Assembly (NCBI GenBank): GCA_963920575.1
Contig: OY986970.1
Span: forward strand, 23,877,274 to 23,941,273
Direction: 5' to 3'
From: Narthecium ossifragum
Lineage: Eukaryota; Streptophyta; Magnoliopsida; Dioscoreales; Nartheciaceae
DNA length: 64,000 bases
Shown: one piece after another, positions 47,712-58,137 of the stretch
How the letters are laid out: each line of letters begins with the position of its first letter
Position numbering within the stretch: the stretch's first letter is position 1
The notes under the pieces: model-generated
Databases searched by the model: none
What the model was told of the DNA's origin: nothing
What the model saw: only the letters and a program-made list of their open reading frames with translations
Program-made: the position numbers and the translations under genes

Positions 47712-50259
47712 TGACGATAAATCGAGCGCTTCCTGGGAGGCAACCCAATACTTTTTCGATTTTTTTTCCTGATTTTTTCCCCCTTAATTTTTAGGTTTTT
47801 TCCATGATTTTTTCCCATTTGTTTTCATTTTTTTCTGGAATTTCCTTATTTTTCCCCGAGTTTTTCTCTCTCATTCTCGTCGCGGCTCACCAGCGAGCCA
47901 TGGACTCGTCGTCCCGGCTCGTCCTCGAGCCGTCACCACCCACCGCCCGTCACCGTCTCTCCGGCCAGCCCCGTCCCTCCAAACTACCACCTACATCACC
48001 GCCATCTTCTCCTCTACCTCCTCCCGACCTCATCTTCACTTAATATCACCTCCTCCGACGCCGGTGAGCCTCCCCTGTTTCATCCGCCATCTCCGATCAC
48101 CTCTTCCACTGCTTCCCACCGCCCTTAGCTACCTCCAGCACCTTCCTCTGGCTTTCACGAGGCTTCTTCCACCCTCAAAACTCAAGCTTGCATCTCGGAT
48201 CGCCGGCGTCCACTCCCGACGATCTCCCACCGCGCCGGCCATCTTCTATCCACCTCCTGGAACTCCTATTCTGAAATTAAATCCCATAGGTGAGTTCCTT
48301 AAGCCTCCACGATCCTTCCTCGATCCTTGCCAACCTCGATTGAAGCTCCGACCGCCGGATTCCAACTCCGGCCATCTTCCTCAAAGCCGTCCTCCGCCGT
48401 TCCGTTGTCTGGAGGTCACTATGCTTCGATCAGCCTTCACCAGTAAACTCCTTGCCCTCCACGATTCTATCCCAGCCCTTCCCGTCCTCCGGCGACGACG
48501 TTTCACCGTTGATCACCGGTCGGCGAGCTCTCAGCCATCCGATGGCTGATGGACGAGATCCATATGCTCTGAAGCCCAGTTTCACAATCGGACGGTCTCG
48601 ATCTTTAATCAGCATGATATTATGGATGTTAACTATTTTGAGTGTGGTGCATGGATGATTCGATGTACTTTACTGCTTTCATGTTTATAATTTAATTTTT
48701 GTGGATTGAATTCTTGTACAAGGTTGATATATCATGATAATACAAAGGAGACTTTGCCAAACTTGTTAATGATTTTTATGCCTTTTTACTCTTCTTGCTA
48801 TATTTTTTTCATGCTATTTTATTTGATCTTTTGGAAAGGTAAGTTTATGGCAGGTGTTCCTATGAAAATCAATAGTGGGTGATTAATTCGTGCACCGATC
48901 AGGGGATATTATTTTGGCATTTTCTATGTCTCTCATATAACATGGTGATTTGTGTAGAATCTTCTAGAGACATGATTTCTTGACGTGGCGATGTTTTCGT
49001 TGTGTGGGCGGTGTGGTGATCGTACTGAGCGAGACGACTACATTTGGCACGATATTATGGTGATCTCTACCCTTTATTCTTTGATCTATTTTTTTTTATA
49101 ACTTAGCGTAATTGGGGACAATTATATTTAAGTTGGGGGGTAGGATTCTAGGAATTTTAGAATTCTAGGAATTTATGTTTATTTTTTATTTATTTTTTTA
49201 TGATAACCAACTATTATACATCCCTTAGATTATATCAGAAGAATGAAATTATGATATGATTTGACAAAGATGCATGTTTTAGAAATTTATCTTATGAATT
49301 ATTTTGAAACTTCTATGTCATATAAGATTTAGTAAATTTAGCTATGCATGACATGAGTTCTATACTTTAACACTTTTACCATGATTTAGGGATAACTTGA
49401 CATATCCTATTGCACTTGAGCACGTTCGCATGTAGAAGAGTTGAAGTTAGATTCTAAGCTTGAAACTAGGATAGATTTACAATTCTATATCATGTCACAA
49501 AAGATACACGAACACATGCAATTTTCTGTTGGTAAAAAGTGTATATGTTTGAAAAGTGTAGGGTTTTCAACTTAGTAACCGGGCAGGGTGCCTAGCCAGC
49601 GTTCTGTTCGCGTAAAACGGTTGAAGTTCCTTATGAATGAAAAGAAAAGAAGAAACAAGATGTCATCTTAGTAACCGGGCAATGTGCCTAATTAGCAGGT
49701 TGTTCGCATAAAACGGGTGATTTTTCTTGTGAAAAAAAAGAAAAAAAAGAACAGATATTGTTATGTGATAGTGGAAAATATGTGCATGTTTAGAATGTTG
49801 ATCTTGAATAGTTGAATGCTTGGATATAATGGAGACTCTGATGCATGTGGAATTTTATTCACACACTGGAGTGTTAAGGTTATTTTGAATGATGATTAAA
49901 TATGTTGAAGTATTGGATGTGTGTTATGACATGCATGTATTTACTCTACTTTTATGTGACTATGAATTAAAGAATAAATTCATGGATATTGTTTCTATTT
50001 CATGCATGAGAGTTGATGAATATTATAATTGATTTCTGATGATATATTCAAGGGGATGTATAGATGTTTGTGGGTATCATCACTGGAAACCCTCAGGAAA
50101 CTATAACTCCTCCACTGGGGCCACCCAGGGGTTTAAAGGCTTGTTACACATGCTAAGTGTAATCATGAGACCTACGAAAGTGGCTAGTTAAATTTACTGC
50201 TTTATTATTATTTTTGTTTTGCTTTGCTCGAGGACTAGCAAAGATCAAGTTGGGGGGTG
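47712..50259 (+). other. gypsy-A 3' internal region
   Basis: No reliable gene. A proline-rich reading (47880-48550) is best treated as low-complexity DNA. From 49570 two copies of a block containing CTTAGTAACCGGGCA and TTCGC.TAAAACGG (49575-49625 and 49666-49720) form a direct repeat, a kind of motif I associate with the Athila/Tat 3' region. The region ends with the polypurine tract at 50251-50259. Confidence 0.55.
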
Positions 50260-51798
50260 TGATAAGACGTGAAAAGTGCACAAATCACCCTTTTAACAAG
50301 GTCTTGTTAGTCTCCGAGCAATGTTATTTTGATTATCTTTTCCCCATTTCAGGCTTAAGGACCCTCATCGAAGATTAGATCACGTTTGGTGCTAACACGA
50401 ACAAATAAAGAACCTGCTAGGAGCTAAAGAGCAAAGGAGCAAAAGAGCAAACATGGGTCGTCTTCAACGTCAAAGCTGTTCCTGTTCCTAAAGAATCAGA
50501 TGATGTCTTATATATGATTCGAAAGCTCTTGAAGTCTAGATTCCAAAACTTTTTACGGTTCGTGATTTAGAATTTCCTAGAAGAAGTTATGTTATTTTTA
50601 GTACAGACGCGCAGAAAAAGAAGCTTCGGAAAATAAGATCGATCCGGGCCCAAAGGGGATCGATCCCTTTTGGCGCTGCGGGAAAAATAAAGGGCTGAGA
50701 TCTAATCCGAGTTAGGGTTTGTCTTAAGCTATAAATAGCCTTCTTTGGGGGCGTTTTGGCAGCCTTCCATGGCCGAATTTTCTTCATCTCTTAGGGTTTC
50801 TCTTAGTTTCTTTTCCACAAATTAGGTTAGATCTTTAGTGGAAGATCCATGGATGGAGCGCGGCGACAACCTTCATCGACGGATCTCCTTCCTAAGATGA
50901 GTAACTAAACCCTAGCTTTGGGATTCTATGATGTAGTAAAGTTATTTATTAGGGTTTTTTATAGATTATGAGTTGTAAATCATACTTTGATGGTTGAATG
51001 GATTGATTTATATTTTCTTTATATCTATTGGTGTTGATTTATATTATGGATGAATGATTTGTTCCTATATGCCCTAGATCTAGGTCTTGTGCATGTTAGG
51101 GCTTGAGATTAGGGATTCTCGTCAAACGTCTATGTTGGGACCATGGATGTGAGGATTTCCTTCTCGTGATTAAAGGCCTTGTAATGCTATAACCATTACA
51201 CATAATGCGAACCATTATGACCGCTTCTTAATCCGTTATTCATCTTAATTCAAGATTAGGGATTTCGTATATGCTAATACCACTACGCTAGTGCCAGAAC
51301 CACTAGGGTAACTCTAATCCTTGATACATTCTATTAGGTGATCTCAAGGTGCCAGAACCATCTTGATTACTTACCAATATCCATTCTTGATATTATCCCC
51401 AACGTCGGACTTTATTGATCATCGTTGAGCGGTAGGAGTTCTAGCCATTCACCTATTGACTATATGAACTATCTGAGTTGATTTATTCGCTCTTATCTTA
51501 GGAATACCTAGTAAGTTCTTTATTACTGATTAGATTTCCTTGGCATTATCTTATCTTTTATTAGTTATTCGTTTTCTTATCTTTTTAATGTAGTTCTAGA
51601 TAAAATCCAAAAGATTATCTTTTTCCCAACTCCTTGGCTAGGAATTATACCTAGTATACGACTTAAACCATTAGTTCCCTGTGGATTCGACTCGGACTCA
51701 TTGCTATCTACCCATAAAGTAGTTAGTTAGTGATTCGGATTATAAATTTCTAATTTTGACGTACTTGTTAAGACTACGACACTTTTCAAGGCGTGTCA
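50260..51798 (+). repeat. 3' LTR of gypsy-A
   Basis: Same length as 31440-32978; starts TGATAAGACGTG, ends GGCGTGTCA, followed by TSD GCGAG and the resumed hAT-2 transposase. Confidence 0.92.
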
Positions 51799-53140
51799 GC
51801 GAGGTCAAGGGTATGATGGCACGAGCAATATGCGTGGTGCATGGAATGGTTTGCAGGCTTTGTTTCTTAGATATTGTCCATATGCCTATTATGTGCATTG
51901 CTTTGCCCATCGATTGCAGCTAGCATTAGTTGGGGTTGCAGAGAAGGAGCAGACAATTTGGCTTTTCTTTTCAAAGCCGACTACTATTGTGAATCTTATG
52001 AATTCTTCTTCAAAGCGTCATTCAGAGTTATAGACTGCTCAAAGCATTGAGATTGCTCGTTCTCTGTCTAGTGGAGAACACGAGACTGGTAGAGGGGTTA
52101 ATCAGGTTGGTACATTACAACGAGCTGGAACTACATAGTGGGGCTCTCACTTTGATTCTATTTGTGGTATAGTTGATATGTACAGTGCAACAATTAAAGT
52201 GCTTGAAGGCATTATAGATGATGGTTCCTCTAACTCTATACGTGGGGAAGCTGCAGATTCTTTAATGGTAATGAAGTCATTTGATTTCTTATTTGTCTTA
52301 CACTTGATGCATAAGATTATGAAGATTACAAATTTGCTTTGTCTGGCCTTGCAACAAAAATCATTTGACATCTTAAATACAATGGATCTAGTCTTTACTA
52401 CAAAAGCATTGCTTCAAGATTTGAGAGATGATGGCTTCGGTGTTATCCTTCAACATGTTATATCAGTTTGTGAGAATTATGACATTGATGTACCTGATAT
52501 GGGTGCTTGTTATAAACAAGTCGGTCGTTCTTGCCAGCAAAAAGATCCCATCTCAGTTCAGCATCATTATCATTATGATATATTTAATGTTGTAATTGAT
52601 TTTCAGTTGTAAGAATTGAACACTAGATTCAATAATAATGCAGTTGAACTTCTAAGGCTAAGCTCTGCTTTGGAATCAAAGGACAACTTCAAATTGTTCA
52701 ACATTGATCAAATTTGTAGTTTAGTGGAGAGATTTTACCTTACTGATTTTACTTGACAAGACATGTACCATTTGAGATGCCGGCTTGAACATTATAAGCT
52801 CGATGTGTTTTCTCACGCAAAGTTTCAGAATTTGTCCACCATTTCTGAATTATGTCAACAACTAGTTGAGACAAACAAGTCACAACCTTACAATATGATC
52901 GATAGGTTAATTCGCCTTTTGTTAACTCTACATGTCTCCACATCCACTACAGAGTGAGCATTTTCAGCTATGAAGCTAATTAAGACTGTTATTCGCAACA
53001 AAATAGATGATGATTTTTTGAGAGATTCTATGACTATCTACATCGAGAGAGAGCTTGCTAAGATATTGACACAAATAAGATAATTAATGAATTCTATGCT
53101 CAAAAGAATCGTCGGGCACAACTTCGATAGTGTGAGTTTA
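51799..53140 (+). pseudogene. hAT-2 transposase, 3' part
   Basis: Resumes within the DUF4371 region (RGQGYDG, NGLQALFLRYCPYAYYVHC, HRLQLALVG). It keeps the about 20-bp segment that hAT-1 lost near 16000 and reads CAG where hAT-1 has TAG (52102 and about 52608 regions). It has its own TAG, TGA and TAA codons (about 52030, 52134, 52611, 52755, 52955). The dimerisation motif is HVSTSTTE followed by TGA where TTERA is expected (CGA to TGA). Confidence 0.88.
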
Positions 53141-53809
53141 CGCATGTTAATTTATTCACATTTGTTTACTTGTTCATCAAAATGTTTGCTAGGCATATGA
53201 TTAGAACCATGTTTGTCATATTGATTTATTTCACGAAACTAGTTAGTTCTTAAAAATACAATTTCACAATTATTCTTCCTAGATGATTAAAATGGATCCT
53301 GAAAAGCAAAATAGAGATTTGTCGTTTATCAAATATTGATTTATTTGACATAAATAAGTATTCGATTATTGCATGACACCCATGGGTTCAAGGCTTCAAG
53401 TTAATGTCGTGGCACCTGATAGTCCCTTGATTTTGTTGTTTTGTCTCTCTTAAAAGCAATTTTCTACAACGTACAAGCAGAAAACGACCCTGAAAGGTTA
53501 GTAGTTGCATAATCGAGAGATTAGACCCCACTTGCAATTTTTTATTTTTAGAATTATTTTATGAATTATTTCACTGTTCAGAAAAGAATGTGCTTTGAAT
53601 ATTAAGAACACTACTTGAGCATTTACTGTTTAGATATAGTCTCTTATTCTTGTATAGAGTAACAGTAACTGAAACATAAGATGATGCTTTTTGAAATCCA
53701 TTAGAGATATTACATTAAAATGTGAGCTTGTGGTTGATATAGTTTCCATGAAGTAAATCATTAGGATAGTGGTAGCCCGGGCGGACATTAAATCCTGGAT
53801 CCGCCCTTG

Positions 53810-53936
53810 ACTACTACACACTACCATCATACATCAATAATTGTATAAAAGCCTTATAAGAAAGGCTCCAACACCCACTAATAAGATATGAACACTTATA
53901 ACGGGACTTAGCCCATTAGTGGTAGGAAGTCCAACA
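53810..53936 (-). repeat. remaining 127 bp of the copia 5' LTR
   Basis: In sense, starts TGTTGGACTTCCTACCACTA at 53936 and matches the first part of the 3' LTR (28756 downward) with small differences. It stops where the hAT-2 right end begins. Together with 28242-28756 it brackets the whole nested insertion in the ATPase relic. Confidence 0.88.
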
Positions 53937-54025
53937 GTCTGTGCTACCATCATTGAGGCTGCAACTGATACAGCGGCGATGAGAACCTTCTGTGCAGACG
54001 CCACCGCCTCGTTCCTGTTGCTCAA
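53937..54025 (-). pseudogene. AAA-ATPase pseudogene, N-terminus
   Basis: Reads MSNRNEAVASAQKVL and VSVAASMMVAQTV, matching MALDNKKAMATAQKLL and ASVAASMMVARTV of the intact gene. The following codons (INEFVPHEIRES in the intact gene) are found 25.7 kb away at 28241 as NEIFTREIRD. Homology continues into the leader (GGAAACACCAGAACTTGAAG, 54035-54060). Confidence 0.9.
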
Positions 54026-54982
54026 ACTTCAAAGCATCTGGAAACACCAGAACTTGAAGGAGAGAATTCAGATGGATTCTGATGATATAGAAGGTCCGTC
54101 CTCGGACTTGTTTGGAGAGGTGCATGCAACAAGGAGCACGTGATGAATTGACCGAAGAGATGACGGCTTTTTTGAGAAAGGTAGAAGGACATCACCGATT
54201 CTGAGAAAGCACAAATTTTCGGCCCACCTTTTCAATTGGATACTTTAGTTTGCAATGACATACTCAAAGCATATTGGTATAACTCCTACATGCGAAATGC
54301 AAAATGCTAGACAAGAACTTGCAAAGTGCAAACACCACATATACCTACACAAAAGTGTCATCATCACCATCATCAACTTTTATCCCAATACTATGTCATT
54401 GACATTGAAGCACGGATTTGACACGGTAAAACTCTAGGAAAGAAAACAAATACTTGATCGACCAGGTATCATCCTGATGTCGCTCTGTAAAGAATTCTTT
54501 TATGATCATTAACTAATAGTTTCATTGAGAGATGAACAAATAGTTTCATCGAGAGTGTGACATCTGAGGCTAGAAAGTCTCTTTTAATGATTCCACAATT
54601 TGAAAGCTGAAGCTTATGATACCCAGAAGGGAGGGAGATAGTTGCAACGGAGCATGTCTGCCATAAAAGGAAGCCTACTCGCTAAACATCCAGGATGATG
54701 TTTTGGCATCTAGACATGGTTTTAAACAATTGAGTTTTTCTAGTACATTCATTTGCATCTAGGAAACCTAATGAGTTATAGGCCTACTGGTAGCTGTAGT
54801 AATTATCCACCAGTAGTACATCCTCAAAATGAGCAATGGATTAAAGTCAGGTCAAACGGTACTTAGACAGTGTCCATTATTCTACTCTAGTCAGATTAAC
54901 AGTGGCTCTGAGCCAATCAAGATGGAAGATTCTATCTAAGTCGGACTCATCAGAGCTGTAAGAAGCATCACTCACTTTGCAA
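54026..54982. other. spacer between the dead ATPase copy and the PPR gene
   Basis: The first 40 bp or so is the ATPase leader. Blocks at 54510-54625 match the upstream spacer of the intact ATPase (22380-22490). No other gene. It contains the 3' flank of the minus-strand PPR gene. Confidence 0.6.
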
Positions 54983-56311
54983 CTATACTGCACTTGACCC
55001 AGGTGCTTTCGGGATTCCTCGCCTCCTCATCAGCATCCTCACTCTTGCGACGTCCTCCCACCGTCCCATCTGCGCGTATGCATTAGATAGCATCACGTAC
55101 GCGGAGGTCTGTGCCATGTCCAACTCCACCAGCCGCTCGGCAGCCCACTCAGCACACCTGATGTGAGGGCCATGTGCACAGCTGGCGCTAAGCAGAGCAT
55201 TGAGCACGCGCTTGTCTGGCTCCACTGGCATCATCCGCACGACCTCCCATGCCTCCTCCACCCTCCTCCCTCGGCCCAATGCGTCCACCAAACAACCATA
55301 GTGCTCCAAGCCAGGCTCCGCTTTGTACACCCTCACCATCCCATCAAAGTACTCTCGCGCCTTGTCGACAAGCCCAGCATGGCTACAAGCATTCAATACT
55401 ATGACCCATGTAGCATTGTCCGGGATATAGCCCAACACCAACATTCTATCAAACAAGCTCAGCGCCTCCTCACCTCGCCCGTGAGAGGCCAGTGCGGATA
55501 TCATGGCGGCACATGCGGGTTGGTCTTTATCCTGCATTCCGTCGAACACTTTTACGGCCTCATCTATGCGCCCACACTTAGCATACATCGCGACCAAACC
55601 CGTGCCGATAATCCTACTGTATCCCATAAGCGTCAGAGGGTACAAACCTCTAACAATTATAAAGTGATGGATCCGCCGCCCGTGGAGGAGCGCGCCTAGG
55701 CGGGCGCAGGAGGTGAGGGCGGAGACAAGGGCCGCCTCGGTGGGCTCCACCGTCCCAGCTTGGCGCATACAAAGGAAGGCATCGAGGGCCTCTTCGTACC
55801 TTCCGGCACGGGTATACGACGAGATCAGAGCGGCCCAAGAGATGGAGTTCCGGTGAGGCATCTCATCGAACGCCTCGCGGGCGGCATCGGGTAGTCCACA
55901 CCGAGCGTAGGCGGAGACAATGGCGGTGGCGACGACGACGTCGCGGTGGTGCTGGCGGTGGGGGGGTAAAGCGATGGCTTGGATGGTTCGGAGGTCGCGG
56001 GAGTGGGAGTAGGCGGTGATGAGGGAACTGAGGAGGAAGGGGTCGGTGTGGAGGCCGAGCTTAGTGAGGTGGCTGTGGAGGTGGCGGACGGTGCCGAGCG
56101 CGTGGGTGATCGCGGCGCGGAGGAGGAACGTAAAGGTGAACTTGTTGGGGACGGCGCCGGAGGGGAGCATGGAGTGGACGTAGATGGAGAGGGCGCGGTG
56201 GGGCGGGGAACACCGGATTATGGTGTTCCACTCCAATGCGGTGGCGGTCATGGCGGCCCGCCGCCACCGGCATATGGTGACAGTGCATGGGCAACTACAA
56301 TAACTAAACAC
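54983..56311 (-). CDS. pentatricopeptide-repeat protein (PLS type with E domain), intact
   Basis: A single-exon ORF of 442 codons. Met at 56311 gives the longest form; MTATALEWNTIIR at 56251 is an equally good start and fits the usual WN-T-I-I-R opening of this family. Tandem PPR motifs include PNKFTFTFLLRAA, DVVVATAIVSAYARCGLPDA, NSISWAALISSYTRAGRYEE, GTGLVAMYAKCGRIDEAVKV, PDNATWVIVLNACSHAGLVD and LEHYGCLVDALGRGRRVEEA. It closes with the E-type region (YVMLSNAYAQMGRWEDVARV, GIPKAPGSSAV) and has no DYW deaminase domain. PLS-E proteins bind organellar RNA, mostly for C-to-U editing. A short, damaged relative lies at 22790-22990. Confidence 0.9.
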   Translation of the reverse strand: MFSYCSCPCTVTICRWRRAAMTATALEWNTIIRCSPPHRALSIYVHSMLPSGAVPNKFTFTFLLRAAITHALGTVRHLHSHLTKLGLHTDPFLLSSLITAYSHSRDLRTIQAIALPPHRQHHRDVVVATAIVSAYARCGLPDAAREAFDEMPHRNSISWAALISSYTRAGRYEEALDAFLCMRQAGTVEPTEAALVSALTSCARLGALLHGRRIHHFIIVRGLYPLTLMGYSRIIGTGLVAMYAKCGRIDEAVKVFDGMQDKDQPACAAMISALASHGRGEEALSLFDRMLVLGYIPDNATWVIVLNACSHAGLVDKAREYFDGMVRVYKAEPGLEHYGCLVDALGRGRRVEEAWEVVRMMPVEPDKRVLNALLSASCAHGPHIRCAEWAAERLVELDMAQTSAYVMLSNAYAQMGRWEDVARVRMLMRRRGIPKAPGSSAV

Positions 56312-56441
56312 TTGAAAGTTGTTATTAGCTACAATGTTTGGGGGATTTTTGCTTAATAATTCAGCATGTAGGGATTTTTACATATATCCACCTGTAAATA
56401 ACCCATCCAAGCTCTATTAGACATAGTTAAATTATTTTAAA

Positions 56442-57912
56442 GGTTTAATTATGCTTTTGGTACCTGTAAATTTTGGATATACCACTTTAGTACCTCTAGT
56501 TTTGTAATTACGTTTTTAGTACCTATATTATTAAAACCGTTTCGTTTTGGTCCGACGTCTAACAGCGTCATTTTTTCAAACGGTAAACTGATCACGTGCC
56601 TTGCACGTGACCAATTTTGTCACCTCATCACCATTTCTATCTCTAATCTCTCTTCTCTCTCTCCTCTCTCTCTCTCTCTCTTCCGTGCTCTCTCTCTCTT
56701 GTCTCTTCCATGCATTGCCTCCATCAGCGTTTCTAAAAAAGGGCGTGAGCTCTGACATGAGAAGACGAACTTGAGGCAAGTCCGACAACGAGAACTCGTC
56801 GGCAACCGTGGCCGCTTGAGGAACATGGCGCCAAAGAGAGAAGAAGATGGTTGCTGTGCTAGTCCGCCGTGGAGTCCGTTCTCAAAGGTGCCCCCATCGT
56901 CCGCATCCCTTCCGAGGTCGAGGCGGACGCGCGCCGCCGCTGCCTCCTCGGCCGCCACTCTCCACCCGCCTATAAAGTCATATGACATCCACTACATCTG
57001 CAAGCACCACCTAGACGCTGCCGTCGCCCCGCTGCACAAGAACCCCTCCAAGCCCCACACCCGCTTCAAGCGCTCCGCCGCCAAGTCTCACCGTCCACCA
57101 CCTCCTCCTCGCTCCCCCAACCCGCCCGAAACAGAGCTAGACTGGTCGCATGGGTGCTACTTGATCGACTTCCACATAGCACCCACCCACGAGTCCTCCG
57201 CTAGCCACGCCTCCGATGTCCCGAACGACATGACCCCTGAACAAACCATGACAATGGCCGACGTCGCGGATAGCCACGAGAACGACAGCTGGTTCTCCAC
57301 CGACACCGTGGAGGCCTCCTACGTCAGCCAGGCAGAGCCAACCAACAAGAACGACGTCAATGACGCCGCCCTTGACGAGGACGGCGAGCTCGGACTCGAG
57401 CTGACCCTCGGCTTCCTGTCAGCAGCAGCCGCTCATGCCACCAGCCCACCTCGGTCGAACTCGAGCCACGAACCACACTGCAACGTCGACAGTTGGGTCG
57501 AGCTACCGCGCGGCATAAGGAATGATCGCCGATCCATCTCCATAATCAACTTTGTTCTCTTCATTAACTTCGTTAGAAGAGAGAGAAGAGATCCGCATGA
57601 AGAGGGGGAGACAGAGAGGAGAGAAGAGAGATGGAAAGACAGGGGAGGTAGAGAGAGAGAGAAAGGACAGAGAGAAGATGATGTCTCAAAACTAATCAGT
57701 CAAAATTGACTAAAACCAGTCAAAATTGACTAAAAACCGCTCACGTGATATCACGTGAGCGGATTGCCGTCAAGTCTGAATAATGGCGTCTAACAGTAGA
57801 TACTAAATATGTTATATACATTAAATATATGTATCAAAAACGTAATTATCAAACTAGAGGTACTAAAGTGGTATATTCAAAATTTTACAGGTACTAAAAG
57901 CGTAATTAAGCC
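56442..57912. mobile_element. gene-capturing MULE (Pack-MULE-3) with LBD fragment
   Basis: Inverted repeats (left GGTTTAATTATGCTTTTGGT, right its complement ending GCGTAATTAAGCC) with a perfect 9-bp TSD TATTTTAAA (56433-56441 and 57913-57921). Same TIR family as Pack-MULE-1. No transposase. The interior holds a captured LBD gene copy and near the right TIR the palindrome CACGTGATATCACGTG (about 57743). It lies between the PPR gene, whose ATG is about 130 bp away, and the calmodulin-like gene. Confidence 0.95.
56778..57425 (+). pseudogene. LBD (fragment): captured class II LOB-domain (LBD37/38/41-like) gene fragment
   Basis: The plus strand in one frame reads SAVESVLKGAPIVRIPSE and EADARRR, the end of a class II LOB domain, preceded by a TAG where Gln of LCQ is expected. 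A second frame (the 312-codon ORF from 56771) takes over with PPIKSYDIHYICK, KNPSKPHTRFKRSAAKS and, near 57385-57415, DGELGLELTLGF. These match PPLKAYDIRHVSKD, the basic patch and the LELTLGF-type C-terminus of LBD37/38/41-like repressors. The DNA-binding zinc-finger start is not recognisable. The long ORF is therefore a frame mosaic, not a normal protein. Confidence 0.78.
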
Positions 57913-58137
57913 TATTTTAAAACACCCCAACAAAATATCCTCATAAAAAACAACATATTAAAGATCAATTACGCTAGCATCACTTATCTTTCCAAATAAA
58001 TAATACAAAAAAAGTTTATAAAGGAGTCTAATTTTATCTACATCGGTGTTGTCGTCATAACTCATCTAAAAATGAACTATTTAACGGGTCTAATTTGTCA
58101 TGCCTATTGACGGAGTCATCGCCGGAGTAGGCATGGC

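Larger units (their letters stand above)
31440..51798 (+). mobile_element. 20.4-kb LTR element (gypsy-A), Athila/Tat-like, no recognisable pol
   Basis: Two LTRs of exactly 1539 bp (31440-32978 and 50260-51798, TG...CA) are flanked by the TSD GCGAG (31435-31439 and 51799-51803). The primer site matches tRNA-Asp; the 3' LTR is preceded by a TTGGGGGG polypurine tract. About 50 LTR differences were counted by eye (about 3%). Removing the nested Tekay element leaves about 7.6 kb with only an unrecognised acidic ORF and a proline-rich stretch. Landmarks such as CTTCCTGGGAGGCAACCC (about 47732) and GCTCGAGGACTAGCAAAG (about 50226) are familiar from Athila/Tat elements. Best seen as a large non-autonomous derivative. 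Confidence 0.93.
29659..53809 (+). mobile_element. hAT-2, left-truncated and split by a 20-kb LTR element
   Basis: Close relative of hAT-1. It is collinear from about 29659 (hAT-1 about 14167) to 31439 and again from 51799 to the right terminus ATCCGCCCTTG at 53799-53809. The first 350 bp or so and the left terminal repeat are missing. An extra segment of about 280 bp (29955-30235, with ATTGATCCCATATGGG twice) is absent from hAT-1. The right end lies inside the copia 5' LTR stub. It lacks the MULE found in hAT-1 and so supplies the empty site. Confidence 0.9.

Noticed and set aside
48064..48549. 161-codon proline-rich ORF in gypsy-A
   Set aside because: Low complexity, no repeat of domain character, and unlike the modular ORF upstream; treated as non-coding.
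28237..53941. A clean TSD for the outer copia element
   Set aside because: The five bases next to the two LTR ends do not match well. Some bases seem lost, so the copia call rests on LTR similarity and on the split ATPase frame.
54983..56356. plus-strand ORFs opposite the PPR gene (55163-55699, 55979-56356)
   Set aside because: Shadows of a clear PPR coding frame, without family resemblance.
56771..57709. 312-codon plus-strand ORF as a host gene
   Set aside because: It lies wholly within MULE TIRs and mixes an LBD fragment out of its natural frame with low-complexity sequence; no consistent protein family runs through it.
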